Origin: Nostoc sp. S4
GTDB taxonomy: Bacteria; Cyanobacteriota; Cyanobacteriia; Cyanobacteriales; Nostocaceae
NCBI GenBank assembly: GCA_029379225.1
Contig: JAQYWR010000024.1
Location: 1-64,000, forward strand
Reading direction: 5' to 3'
DNA length: 64,000 bases
The notes below the pieces were generated by a model. It saw only the letters and a program-made list of their open reading frames with translations. It was not told the DNA's origin and did no database searches. Below, piece by piece: positions 1 through 9,201 of the stretch. The position numbers and the translations under genes are program-made. Numbering within the stretch: position 1 is the stretch's first letter; each line of letters begins with the position of its first letter.

Positions 1-130
1 TCCTTCCAACATTCCTTTTCTATTTGCCTTTAGATTTACTTTATAAATAGCCTCTAAGAGCCAATTTAATTAATTTTACCTTTAACATAGTTTGGTTTAT
101 TCTTACCCACTTATCTAAAACTATGAGTAA

Positions 131-2275
131 TTAAGGGGTCAAAAAGTCTAAATGGTCTCCTGGTTGAGCAAGCAAATCTTTCACAGTCCCCTGAATTTGT
201 AACTTGCCTTGATTGAGTAGCACAATCCAATCAGCACGAGCAATTACTCTAGGACGGTGGCTAATTAGGATTGTTGTTTTGCCTCGACGATGTAATAATA
301 ACTTATTTAAAACTTGAACTTCACTAACAGGATCGAGTCCAGCCGTTGATTCATCTAAAATCAGAACTGGTGGATCGTTAATGATAGCTCTTGCTATAGC
401 CAATCTTTGGCGTTGTCCACCAGAAATATTTGAGCCAAATTCACCTAATACAGTTTGATATTTTTCAGGTAGTTTACTAATAAAATCGTCTGCTTCAGCA
501 ATTTGGCAAGCGGTAACAATTTGCTCAAAGCTGACATGGGGAGAACCTAAGCGAAAGTTTTCAATAATTGAGCGACTCCAAAAATGAGCTTCTTGAGGAA
601 CGAGAGCAACTTGTTGTCGCAAACAATCAAGAGCTAAATCTTGTAAATTATAAATACCAATACGAATGTTGCCAGAATTAGGTGAATATAATCCGGCAAT
701 TAGTTTAGCGAGAGAACTTTTACCACAGCCGGATGTACCAATTAAGGCAATAACTTTACCCCCAGGAATAGTTAGGGAGAAATTTTCCAGTAATTCTAAC
801 CTTCCGGGGTAGTGAAAGTTGAGATTTGTACAAATAATATCAGCATTGCTAGGAATTTTAGCAAAGGGTTTGTTAGTATCGCTTTTAGTTTCAAGTGTAG
901 AATCAATAACTTCTGCTAAACGTTGCGTGGCAGTTTTGGCACGAGTAAATTCATCTATAAATCCGATCGTAGTACCAATGAAAGCTAAAAAATTACCATT
1001 CATTCCATTAAACGCCAACAGTTGACCAATAGTTAGTTCTTTACTAATAACTAGAATGCTGCCGAAACCAATCAAGCTAATACTGCCAATACCAGAAACT
1101 AACCCAGAAAAAACATTATTAATAATTCCAATTTGAACTGTGCGGAATATTTGGTTTGATAACCGTCCGAATCGGTTCTGGAATTCTTCCCAAAACTGAG
1201 GAGCAGCGGCAGTGGTTTTGAGGGTCAGTGCCCCTTTAAAGCTTTCAACAAGAACGCCCTGGTTTTCTGCTTCTAAAACCAATAGACTTCTAACTTTTTG
1301 TTGCAGTGTAGGCAGAAAAACAATCGTAGACAAACTCATTAAAATAGCAATAATGAAGGCAGCAAAGGTGAGTTTCCAGCTATAGAACAGCATGAAACCT
1401 AAAGAAACCACTGCAATAAACAATTGGCTAGGCAGACTGATAACTGCTTGAGAAACTAACTGATTAATTTGTTGAATATCTTGCAACCTACTAACAATCT
1501 CCCCACTGCGACGCGATTCATAGTAAGTCAGGGGTAATCTTAAGATTGTCCTGGCAAATTCCAGAACTAACCCTAACTCAAGCCTTTGGGCAAAATGGGC
1601 AATGAGGTTATATTGAACTAGTTGCAGACTACTTCCTACAAAATTCATCGCTACAACCGCAATAACCACAGCAGCAAGAAGCCTTGTATCACCTCGAACT
1701 AGTACATCATCTGTGAGAATTTGGATTAGGAATGGAGAAGTTAATGAAAGCAGACCAAGAACTAAAGCGCAGAGAAAAGCCTCGAATAGTATGCCTTGAT
1801 AAGGTAATACACGCCGCACAAAACGTCCAAAGCCTTCTATCTTATCATCGGGTTGGGCATAAAAGCGAACCGAATCTGGCTCTAGTAAGAGCATCACCAT
1901 ATCTGGCCAAGCTTCTATTAATTCTTTTCTTGAGACATAACGGATATTAGCAGCTGGATCAGCAACTATATATTTCTTACCTTTTTGACCATATAAAACA
2001 ACCCAGTGGTAGCCTTTCCAGTGAATGATTGCTGGTAGCGGCGCTTGGTTCATTCTGTCTAATATTTCTTTTGAAGCTCTGACTGAGCGCGCATTAAAAC
2101 CAAGTGCCTCAGCTCCCCGCCTTAGTCCTAACAATGTTGTTCCTAGTTGCCCAGTGCCTACCGCTTCCCGGATATGATTTAGTGTAAAGTTACGCCGATA
2201 ATGTTTGGCAATGGAAGCAAGACAAGCTGCTCCACAATCTTCTTCACTATGTTGTGTAACAACTTGGTATTTCAT
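131..2275 (-). CDS. C39-peptidase ABC transporter (peptide maturation and export)
   Basis: Predicted inner-membrane exporter that cleaves a double-glycine leader and pumps out the mature peptide. The N-terminal ~130 residues are a C39 cysteine peptidase: catalytic Cys at residue 14 in EEDCGAAC, a His in KGYHWVVLYG and an Asp in IVADPA. A six-helix ABC membrane domain follows (~160-440). The nucleotide-binding domain shows Walker A GTSGCGKSS (~510), signature SGGQRQRLAIARA and Walker B VLILDEST. I chose the ATG at 2275 because the protease then starts as usual (MKYQVVTQ); an in-frame start at 2308 adds 11 residues of no family character. At ~714 residues the length is normal for peptidase-containing ABC transporters. 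It lies downstream of a GG-leader peptide gene on the same strand and near a divergent HlyD gene, which together suggest one export system. The family call is secure; the substrate is inferred. Confidence 0.93.
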   Translation of the reverse strand: MKYQVVTQHSEEDCGAACLASIAKHYRRNFTLNHIREAVGTGQLGTTLLGLRRGAEALGFNARSVRASKEILDRMNQAPLPAIIHWKGYHWVVLYGQKGKKYIVADPAANIRYVSRKELIEAWPDMVMLLLEPDSVRFYAQPDDKIEGFGRFVRRVLPYQGILFEAFLCALVLGLLSLTSPFLIQILTDDVLVRGDTRLLAAVVIAVVAMNFVGSSLQLVQYNLIAHFAQRLELGLVLEFARTILRLPLTYYESRRSGEIVSRLQDIQQINQLVSQAVISLPSQLFIAVVSLGFMLFYSWKLTFAAFIIAILMSLSTIVFLPTLQQKVRSLLVLEAENQGVLVESFKGALTLKTTAAAPQFWEEFQNRFGRLSNQIFRTVQIGIINNVFSGLVSGIGSISLIGFGSILVISKELTIGQLLAFNGMNGNFLAFIGTTIGFIDEFTRAKTATQRLAEVIDSTLETKSDTNKPFAKIPSNADIICTNLNFHYPGRLELLENFSLTIPGGKVIALIGTSGCGKSSLAKLIAGLYSPNSGNIRIGIYNLQDLALDCLRQQVALVPQEAHFWSRSIIENFRLGSPHVSFEQIVTACQIAEADDFISKLPEKYQTVLGEFGSNISGGQRQRLAIARAIINDPPVLILDESTAGLDPVSEVQVLNKLLLHRRGKTTILISHRPRVIARADWIVLLNQGKLQIQGTVKDLLAQPGDHLDFLTP

Positions 2276-2313
2276 TTCCCACTCCAGTATCCAATTACAT
2301 CGTGACAAAACCC

Positions 2314-2340
2314 AAAAAAATAGCAGGGTTTTATCCCTGC
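2314..2340 (-). terminator. Intrinsic terminator just upstream of the transporter gene
   Basis: On the minus strand GCAGGG and CCCTGC form a 6-bp stem with a 6-nt loop, followed by a run of seven T. It lies after the Gly-rich peptide gene and only about 40 nt before the transporter ATG, so it could end the peptide transcript or act as a leaky attenuator. Confidence 0.6.
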
Positions 2341-2387
2341 ATGGTTAAAAATTTGACCAACAGTTTATTTGTATTATCAACGTAATA

Positions 2388-2422
2388 TAGGACTACTATT
2401 TGATTTTTGAAAAGATATGTAG
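2388..2422. repeat. Dispersed ~35-bp repeat, copy 1
   Basis: It reads TAGGACTACTATTTGATT, a 3-4 nt variable stretch, then GAAAAGATA and GTAG. The same order of words is found at 11695-11730. It may be the end of a mobile element. Confidence 0.5.
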
Positions 2423-2941
2423 TCGCGTACAAGGCTAAAATGTTGCAAAAAAATTGTAGGTTGGGTTGACGTAAGGAAACCCAACATCCTGATTCAGGTT
2501 GGGTTTCGCGTTGCTCTGTTAAATTGTGATGAATATGGTCGATTTCTTAAGGAACAGCGCTTATTTCCCTAGTGGACTACTCAAAGGTGAATAGTATGTT
2601 TAGGGAAAAGCGCTGCTGAAACTTATCAACGGTTGCTGGGGGGCAAGATCAGTGTTAAGTTTGTTTAAGAAAAGTAGATGGGTAACAATAAACGTATGTT
2701 AAAATTAAAGCGGAATTCAGAAGCAGCTAATGACTTGATACAAAATCGAATCAATTAGCAATTGAGGCGCGCACAAAAATAATTAACCTGCTGCAACAGA
2801 TAAAATTATTTCAAACGCGAAGTTTTATTTCTGAAAATACGCTCTTAATCCTGTCTAGACGTTTATTATTTACCTTGTACTCATAACGTCAGAATCTTGC
2901 CTTAGCTAGGGTGATAGATTTTATTTGGTGAAGGAGGTTAA

Positions 2942-3211
2942 TTAAAGTCTAACTCTAACTCTATTGTTGTTAAGTCCACCACGTCCACCATTTCCACCAT
3001 CTCCACCATTTCCACCATCTCCACCAGTTGTAGTTCCACCATTAATCCTGCCAGTATCGTTTCTATTGCCAAGAACAACGCCACCATTAGTGCTGGTGCC
3101 GCCACCAGCGCCACCAGCGCCACCAGCGCCGCCATTGCCTACACTTACATTACCACCAGACAGATTTGCTTCTTCGGTGGCGCTTAATGCAGAAAATAAT
3201 GTGCTTTCCAT
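2942..3211 (-). CDS. Gly-rich secreted peptide precursor with double-glycine leader
   Basis: An 89-residue predicted substrate of the neighbouring C39 transporter. The first 20 residues (METS-type start, SALSATEEANLSGG at the end) look like a double-glycine leader: acidic and hydrophobic, ending in LSGG. Cleavage after GG would release a ~69-residue core made mostly of Gly, Asn, Thr and Asp, with GGAGGAGGAGGG and GGDGGNGGDGGNGG runs and a basic tail (NNNRVRVRL). The core has no Cys, so lanthionine or disulfide maturation is unlikely. The coding DNA carries two 9-bp tandem repeats, so length could vary by slippage. The leader resembles those of cyanobacterial bacteriocin-like peptides found beside C39 transporters. 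The role (bacteriocin, matrix or signal) is unknown. An opposite-strand Pro-rich frame is a shadow of the repeats. Confidence 0.72.
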   Translation of the reverse strand: MESTLFSALSATEEANLSGGNVSVGNGGAGGAGGAGGGTSTNGGVVLGNRNDTGRINGGTTTGGDGGNGGDGGNGGRGGLNNNRVRVRL

Positions 3212-4150
3212 GATTGAAGTTCTCGCTTGATTATTGGGATTAAAGTTCCGTCACGCCAAAGTAATAGATATAAACGTAAAAGAGTATATTTGGTAACTTT
3301 TTTGTGCCGTTAGAAGTATTATACGGTTCTTGCTTAAGAGGTCAAGCAAGTAGTTTTTTAAGAAATATGTATTACGCTTGTTTTTGCGAAATAATACATA
3401 GATGGTATTTATACAAATTTGATTAAAAATAAGTTATTTTCTTAAAAAATCATAGGTGTCAATATATATATATTGATATAAAGAGGAATTACGCACAAAA
3501 GAGAACCATCAACCCGCTTAAAAAAGGGATTTTGAGTATTATCCTTTTTAAGCGGACTTAATAAAATATAAGTTTCTAGTTTTTTAGAGTAAGTTCTGAT
3601 AAATATGACGAGCTTTAAACTTAAGTTTGTTGGAAAATAATATATAATTGGAATAAATTACGTATTAATACTGGTTTTTTAGAATAAATACTTAAAATTC
3701 AAGATATAATAAAGCAAACTAAACAACATTTTTATTATAGCTGTACTTATAAAAGAGTATATTCTCTGAACAGAGATTATACATTATTAAAAACGTGTTA
3801 TTACGTAAAATATACTATGACTGAATTAATTTGATACAATAATAAATTTGTACATATAATTTCTTCTAATATAAAAACATTTAATTTAGCTCAATTATTT
3901 ATTAACTACGAAAAAAGCTTTTTATTGATATATAAATTGTTTACAAATAAATGAAGAAAGAGTAAAAAATTAGAGGAAAATTATAAAGATTTGATATTTG
4001 TATTAAAATGCGCTACTTGTTGTTTAGACTAGGATGTGTATGAATTTTGTCGTAACATATCATTACATCTAAGCTAAGTCTTGGTTATAAAGCCAAAGCT
4101 AGCAAGATTTGTTGGCAAGATTATCTTGGACAAAATGTTTTTTAGCGCTC
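3212..4150. other. Long AT-rich spacer between divergent peptide and HlyD genes
   Basis: About 940 bp with no convincing ORF. It should hold the promoters of both the peptide gene (leftward) and hlyD (rightward). The only strong structure is the inverted repeat at 3514-3555. The rest is very AT-rich with short TA runs. Confidence 0.5.
3514..3555. terminator. Long stem-loop in the divergent spacer
   Basis: CCGCTTAAAAAAGGGAT pairs with ATCCTTTTTAAGCGG across an ~10-nt loop, giving a stem of about 15 bp with one bulge. The A and T runs in both arms would let it work as a terminator in either direction. It may insulate the two divergent transcripts, or be a palindromic repeat. Confidence 0.4.
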
Positions 4151-5482
4151 ATGCTCATTGACCCCCAGCCGGACTTTCTCCGCCGAGTTGAAAGCGACGA
4201 ATATCTTCCGCCAATCAGCAGTTGGACAAGGCTCGGAGGACTATTTTTAATTGGAACTTTTGGTGCTGCTTTCGGTCTTGCAAGTGTTATTCAATACAAC
4301 ATAGTAGTAAAAGCTGATGCTACCGTACGTCCAACCGGAGAAATCCGGTTAGTGCAAGCAGCAAGTGAGGGAACAGTAATAAGCATTAAGGTCAAAGAAA
4401 ATCAAGTTGTGAAAAGGGGAGATACGATCGCACTGATCGACAACTCTCAATTACAAAGTAAAAAAAACCAAATACTCGGAAATATCCGCCAGAGTCAGTT
4501 AGAACGCTTGCAAATTGATGCACAACTCAAAGCGCTACAACGTCAAATCACCGCAGAGACTAATGCGATCCGACAGGCGATTGCATCGGCAAAAGCAGAC
4601 TTAAGTCGCAACCAAAGAGACTATCGAGATCGGCAAATCACTACTCAGTCCGATGTCGAAGAAGCAGAAGCCGCTGTTGAATTAGCTCAGGAGGAGATGA
4701 ACCGATATCAGCAGTTGGGAAATACCGGAGCGATCGCCTTTCTTCAAATTAAAGAAAAAGAACAAGCTTTGAAAGCTGCTGTTGCTAGACTAGAACACGC
4801 AAAGGCGGGACTAAATCCTAGTGATGCTACTGTGGCGATCGCACAAGAACGCATTGCCCAAGAATCGACAAAGGGTGAGTCTACCCTCGCTCAATTGCAC
4901 AAAGAGAAAGAAGAAATCATCAGGCGTCAAGTTGAAATTCAAAACCAAATTAGCAACGCTCAACAAGAACTTAGACAACTGTTCACAGAACTGCAAAAAA
5001 CTATAATTCGGACTTCAGAGGCAGGTACTATCCTCAAATTGGAATTAAGAAATCCTGGGCAAGTCGTTCGTGCTGGGGATGCGATCGCTCAAATTGCTCC
5101 CAGTAAGGCTCCTCTTGTGATTAAAGCTCGAGTTGCCGCTTCTGATATTAGCAAAGTCAAGATGTGTAAAGTCGTACAAGTAACAAAATGTCCAGAGGGA
5201 CAAGTACTAATGCGGCTTTCTGCCTATCCCTACCCAGATTATGGCATCCTCAAAGGTGCTGTCAGAGCCACAACCGCTGATGCCATTACATCTCAAGCTA
5301 ACGGCAATCCAGTTGCACCTTACTATGAGGTGACTATTGAGGCAGAGAAACTTTATTTAAACAGGGATGGTAAATCATATCCCATTCAACCAGGGATGGA
5401 AGTTACAGCTGATATTATTTCTAAAAAAGAAACTGTACTGACATTTGTTCTAAGAAAAGCAAGGCTGCTAACAGATTTGTAG
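4151..5482 (+). CDS. HlyD-family periplasmic adaptor (membrane fusion protein)
   Basis: Adaptor linking an inner-membrane exporter to an outer-membrane channel. From the ATG at 4151 (MLIDPQPDFLRR) the protein has 443 residues; a TTG 42 nt upstream is in frame but less likely. A short cytoplasmic N-terminus precedes one membrane helix (~30-50, LGGLFLIGTFGAAFGLASV). A lipoyl-like half follows (EGTVISIKVKENQVVKRGD), then a long coiled coil of about 190 residues rich in Gln, Ala and Glu, the second lipoyl half (AGTILKLELRNPGQVVRAGD) and a beta-barrel end. It is divergent from the peptide and C39 transporter genes about 1 kb away and probably serves that exporter. No TolC-like gene is visible in the window. 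Family call secure; partner inferred. Confidence 0.9.
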   Translation: MLIDPQPDFLRRVESDEYLPPISSWTRLGGLFLIGTFGAAFGLASVIQYNIVVKADATVRPTGEIRLVQAASEGTVISIKVKENQVVKRGDTIALIDNSQLQSKKNQILGNIRQSQLERLQIDAQLKALQRQITAETNAIRQAIASAKADLSRNQRDYRDRQITTQSDVEEAEAAVELAQEEMNRYQQLGNTGAIAFLQIKEKEQALKAAVARLEHAKAGLNPSDATVAIAQERIAQESTKGESTLAQLHKEKEEIIRRQVEIQNQISNAQQELRQLFTELQKTIIRTSEAGTILKLELRNPGQVVRAGDAIAQIAPSKAPLVIKARVAASDISKVKMCKVVQVTKCPEGQVLMRLSAYPYPDYGILKGAVRATTADAITSQANGNPVAPYYEVTIEAEKLYLNRDGKSYPIQPGMEVTADIISKKETVLTFVLRKARLLTDL

Positions 5483-5929
5483 GCTTGTTGCTATTTTCCC
5501 CACTGCCATTGCAGCACTGAGAATACTATTTGATTAAGGCAGCAAACGCGATAAATTCCTGGCTCAACAAAGGATTGATTATTGTAGAGATGCCTATTTA
5601 TCTACATCTTTTGGATCTAGAAGTTCGATCGAAAAACTTTAGCGGAGTGTAAATAAGCTATTACACTTTAAAATTGCACAGTCACTTCCTAAGTTTTTTG
5701 ACTACTGACGGTTAAGTAGTTATACATAATTAATTAAACAATGTCGTTGCGAATGTAGCGTTCGCGCAGCGTGTCCCCTTGGGAGTCAGCGAAAAGAAGC
5801 AATGCCAGCCCTTGGGATTGCTTCTGTTCGCTCGCTATGACTATAGTTAATTTTGCGACTGTCAACCCTCAACAGCCAACATAAAAAGATATACGAGTTA
5901 AATGTAAGGACACCTTACTAGCAGTATAA
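5483..5929. other. Intergenic region with palindromic repeat
   Basis: No gene seen. It contains a stem-loop repeat at 5789-5831 and, just before it, the GCGTTCGCGCAGCGTG type of sequence often dispersed in Nostoc-like genomes. Confidence 0.45.
5789..5831. repeat. Inverted repeat, 15-bp arms
   Basis: GCGAA-A-AGAAGCAAT and ATTGCTTCT-G-TTCGC form arms that match in 14 of 15 positions around a 13-nt loop. It is not followed by a clear T-run, so it is more likely a dispersed palindrome than a terminator. Confidence 0.5.
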
Positions 5930-7618
5930 CTAAGGTGGTGTAGGGGTAGATTGAGGATTTGAAGGTCTGACTGACTCAGGAATTACCCCATTCCAGACTT
6001 GACTGAATTGATTTTGTGTCAACGACTGTAAAAGACTGAGCTTTAAAGACTCTTGACTAATAAATTGGGCGTAAGATGGCTGCAAATAGGAGCGGTATTC
6101 GGGGTGGTTGAGGAGATTGGTTTCTAAAAAAGCTACGCTTAAGGCGTTGAGATAGGAATAAACAGGAGCAGGATTGGGACCTATCAAAGCAGGCGGTACA
6201 GGTAATACACTATTCGCAGGAGTAGGTTCGGCGATCGCTGAAAAGTGGGTAGCATTTTCAATTAAAGCCAGGTATTTATTGGAGTCAGTCAGCCAGGTGA
6301 AAGGACGAATCTGCTCAAATACAGGTGGGGCAAAAATATCTTGGCTACCAGCTACCAACATTACGGGAATTTTGATTTGACTGATGCTCCCTTGACCCAA
6401 AATTGAGCTATCAATGGGATTAATCGCCATAATCGCCTTGATGCGATCGTCTTTGAGTTCGTAATTTTTTGGAGATAACTTAATTGCTTGACACTGCAAC
6501 AACAGCGACAAATTAAAGTATGAATTGTTAGGATTACAATCTCGGTAGAGTTGGTTAAAGTTAATCGTTGCTCCTGCGAGAGTTAAAACAGTATAACCAC
6601 CAAAGGACTGACCGATCGCCCCAATTTGCTGAAAATTAAGTTTTCCTTGGAGGGAGGGATCGGATTTGTCCAAACGCTCAAGTTCATTGAGTAAAAACTT
6701 GATATCCAAAGGTCGGTTGATAAATTCTGCTGGGTCTGGTGGCCCTGCCAAACCTGCAAAGTATAGCTGAAAGCGTTCGGCATTACTACCAGGGTGTTCC
6801 AGTACCGCAACCGCAAAACCATAGGATGTCAGATGTTGAGCTAGGTAAGCAAAACTAGAGCGGTCGGAAGCCAGACCATGAGAAATTACAATCAAGGGAT
6901 ACGGGAGTTTTGCTGGGGTTTGTGAATTACCTTCAGGTAAATAGATATCTACTGGGAGACGGCGATTGCGAGAATAGTCATTTAGTTCAAAGGTTTTTTT
7001 CTGCCAAGGAAATTTTCCTGGCGATCGCAAATCTGGCAGTTGTGAAAAATTAACGGTTGAATTGGCTGCGGCTGCGGTCGCTTCTTTTTGCAGATAAGCT
7101 ACAACTTCATCCTTTTTTTTCAACAGTTGTGACAAGTTATCGACTATGCTTAGTCCCTCTGTATAATTCAGCCTGATAGTATTACTGGGAAATCTCCGCA
7201 GCAAATTCACAACTGTTAAGCCTTGTGGATCGGCAGCAGCTATAATCAAAGCTCCACGTATGGCATAGAAACCATTTTGTCGAGATTCGGTTTGGAGTAA
7301 TTCTCCTATACGTTGTATCACCTCTTCACCTATAGGTGAATAGGTAACCTGAGATATTAAAGTGGGACTGATATTGAAGCGCTGCTGGAGTAGATCCCGC
7401 AGTTGGGCCAGTTGTTCGGGAGTGGCGCGACTGGCATAAAAGGAAAAGTCTTGGTCGATTTTGCCTTCTTTAGCAAAAGTTTCCAACGAGTCCACAGACA
7501 AAGAGAATTCACCGAAGGGAGGGTAATAAAAGCTAATGCGATCGGCTGCTAATCCCGGAGTAGCAGTCAAAAACGTAGATACGAAACTTAAACCCAGGTA
7601 TCGCCAAAATTTTTTCAT
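5930..7618 (-). CDS. Secreted alpha/beta hydrolase with DUF1400 domain
   Basis: Predicted exported serine hydrolase, 562 residues from the ATG at 7618 (MKKFWRYLGLS), chosen because it begins a clean signal peptide ending near GLAADRIS. An upstream in-frame ATG adds four residues. Residues ~25-150 fit DUF1400, an alpha-helical domain found in cyanobacterial hydrolases (FYYPPFGEFSLSVDSLE). The hydrolase part has the oxyanion region VISHGLASDRSSFAYLAQHL, the nucleophile motif GQSFGG, and late candidates for the acid (AGSQDIFAPP) and His (ENATHFSAI). The family is annotated as predicted dienelactone hydrolase or lipase-like; the natural substrate cannot be told from sequence. It stands alone between unrelated genes. 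Confidence 0.85.
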   Translation of the reverse strand: MKKFWRYLGLSFVSTFLTATPGLAADRISFYYPPFGEFSLSVDSLETFAKEGKIDQDFSFYASRATPEQLAQLRDLLQQRFNISPTLISQVTYSPIGEEVIQRIGELLQTESRQNGFYAIRGALIIAAADPQGLTVVNLLRRFPSNTIRLNYTEGLSIVDNLSQLLKKKDEVVAYLQKEATAAAANSTVNFSQLPDLRSPGKFPWQKKTFELNDYSRNRRLPVDIYLPEGNSQTPAKLPYPLIVISHGLASDRSSFAYLAQHLTSYGFAVAVLEHPGSNAERFQLYFAGLAGPPDPAEFINRPLDIKFLLNELERLDKSDPSLQGKLNFQQIGAIGQSFGGYTVLTLAGATINFNQLYRDCNPNNSYFNLSLLLQCQAIKLSPKNYELKDDRIKAIMAINPIDSSILGQGSISQIKIPVMLVAGSQDIFAPPVFEQIRPFTWLTDSNKYLALIENATHFSAIAEPTPANSVLPVPPALIGPNPAPVYSYLNALSVAFLETNLLNHPEYRSYLQPSYAQFISQESLKLSLLQSLTQNQFSQVWNGVIPESVRPSNPQSTPTPP

Positions 7619-7790
7619 TAGAAAACCCACTGTCTAACCCCTGTCAAACAAGCATTGTAAGGATGCATAACTGTACCTCCCTGCAATCATCTGTATTCTA
7701 CCCAGTTAAAATAGCTATCAGCAGTAAATTCTTTAGCTAAACGGTATTTAATAGAGCGATAATAGATTATAGAGATCAAAATACTTTTTT

Positions 7791-7985
7791 ATGTCTTTCC
7801 CTTGCTGTTCCTCTTGTGTTGTCGTCCTCGCTCAACAACAGGAGCAAAATATCTCCCACCAAAAGCAGTGTGGGGATGGGCGAGTTAACTACAGCCAGAA
7901 TACTGGTAAAAATTCTACTGTGGTTGAAAATGGTCGGGTTGTGGTTAAGCCCTCACAACCAGCAACTAATGAGACTTCCAGCTAA
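7791..7985 (+). CDS. Small hypothetical protein (64 aa)
   Basis: Unrecognised small ORF starting at ATG. It opens with a hydrophobic Cys-rich stretch (FPCCSSCVVVLAQQ) and continues with a polar part rich in Asn, Gln and Val. It has the look of a short exported or lipid-linked peptide, but no strong ribosome-binding site is seen and no homology can be claimed. It is divergent from the DUF1400 hydrolase. It may be a chance frame. Confidence 0.3.
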   Translation: MSFPCCSSCVVVLAQQQEQNISHQKQCGDGRVNYSQNTGKNSTVVENGRVVVKPSQPATNETSS

Positions 7986-8192
7986 AAAGTAAAAAGTAAA
8001 AAGAGTGCTACATTTGGCTAAATTTGCATAGAAGTAGGACGCATTATGCTGCACAACAACGCACCCAGAATTGTTGATTGTGCGCTACACCCAGCAGTAA
8101 CCGACCATACATTTAAGTTTCTTAACATAGCTTGAAATATTAGCGCCGACTTACTTCAGCTTGGGTATGAAAATCTTCTAAATTTTGAATTC

Positions 8193-9116
8193 TTAATTGA
8201 TTTCATCTAAAGGCAAGACATCGTGAAAGCGATTATAGTCGATATAACGGTGTCCATCGGGTGTTTCGTGGAAGATATCGACAAAGCGATTGTTCCACAA
8301 AACTTCCTTAGCACTATAACTATGACGGGCATTGACTATCTGTGCAACCGTTTCATCAATACCACTCAAAGAAATCATCAGTATAGAATTTGTCTGGATT
8401 AGCGATTCTGCCGTCATTCCATATAAAGGACTAAATTCATCAATCACATGTACTACTGACCAGCTTAGGGAAAAGCTAGGTGTTTGGTTCCGCAGCAGTT
8501 GCAAATCGTAGATTCGACGCATAAACTGACCTTCTGCTGTGATCTCATCGCGCATTAAATATACTCGCATCTGCGCTTCCAAAATCATGTTGCGGCGCTG
8601 ATTAGCGGTGCGAAACATCAAAGTCGGTTTGGCATCATGAGCTGTAATTACTGCTACACGGCTAAACATCACACGCGCAGTCGGTCGAGAGAATCGGGCA
8701 AATGCAAGTCCGGTCATCAAAGCAATTCCGACCAAACCGATTATCGCTTCAATGGTAACAATGATATTGGCGTAAGTTGTTTTCGGATACATCGCACCGT
8801 AGCCGATAGATGCTAAGGTTTGGACGCTAAAGAAAAAAACATCTAAAAAACAGCCAGGTCGGGCATTGGCGATACAATCTCCTCCTACCAAGTAAAATAG
8901 GGCGAACAAAGCATTAATAGTTACATAAAAGATAAAAATCAGTATTAAAAAGCCAGTCCAGGGAATTGTTAGCAGCAGATGATAAGGATCGCGCCAGTGG
9001 TAATACCACACACCCATACCCATAATCTCAAACTTTCCATCTCGAACTTGTATGTGAATACATGGAAGCAAACGTCGTTGCTGCTTGCGTAAAAGTCGCT
9101 TCACTCGAAATTTCAT
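8193..9116 (-). CDS. Inward-rectifier (Kir-type) potassium channel
   Basis: Inner-membrane K+ channel of the KirBac family, 307 residues, the usual size. Two membrane helices (~50-75 and ~118-140) flank a pore helix and the selectivity filter ASIGYGAM (TxGYG-type). The second helix is followed by the cytoplasmic immunoglobulin-like Kir domain (ARVMFSRVAVITAHDAKPTLMFRTANQRRN), which is conserved in the family and gates the pore. The start ATG gives a basic N-terminus (MKFRVKRLLRKQQRR) and an amphipathic slide-helix region (YHWRDPYHLLLTIPW) right before helix 1, as expected. No nearby gene points to a special role. Confidence 0.93.
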   Translation of the reverse strand: MKFRVKRLLRKQQRRLLPCIHIQVRDGKFEIMGMGVWYYHWRDPYHLLLTIPWTGFLILIFIFYVTINALFALFYLVGGDCIANARPGCFLDVFFFSVQTLASIGYGAMYPKTTYANIIVTIEAIIGLVGIALMTGLAFARFSRPTARVMFSRVAVITAHDAKPTLMFRTANQRRNMILEAQMRVYLMRDEITAEGQFMRRIYDLQLLRNQTPSFSLSWSVVHVIDEFSPLYGMTAESLIQTNSILMISLSGIDETVAQIVNARHSYSAKEVLWNNRFVDIFHETPDGHRYIDYNRFHDVLPLDEIN

Positions 9117-9201
9117 CTAGGGTAGCCAAAAGAACGACAAGTAGATAGTATGACTAGGGTTAAAAAGTAAAGTTTGGTTGCAAAGTCACAACTTGCGAGT
9201 G

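Larger units (their letters stand above)
2309..2941. other. Intergenic region with dispersed repeats
   Basis: No gene seen. It holds the terminator at 2314-2340, a dispersed repeat at 2388-2422 whose second copy is at 11695-11730, and around 2455-2510 an inverted repeat built on GGTTGGGTT and AACCCAAC, a pattern common between genes in Nostocales. Confidence 0.5.

Noticed and set aside
1..130. Possible gene end at the left window edge
   Set aside because: AT-rich non-coding sequence; no frame supports a gene fragment.
2964..3230. Pro-rich ORF on the plus strand
   Set aside because: It is the antisense of the Gly-rich peptide gene; CCN codons simply mirror GGN codons.
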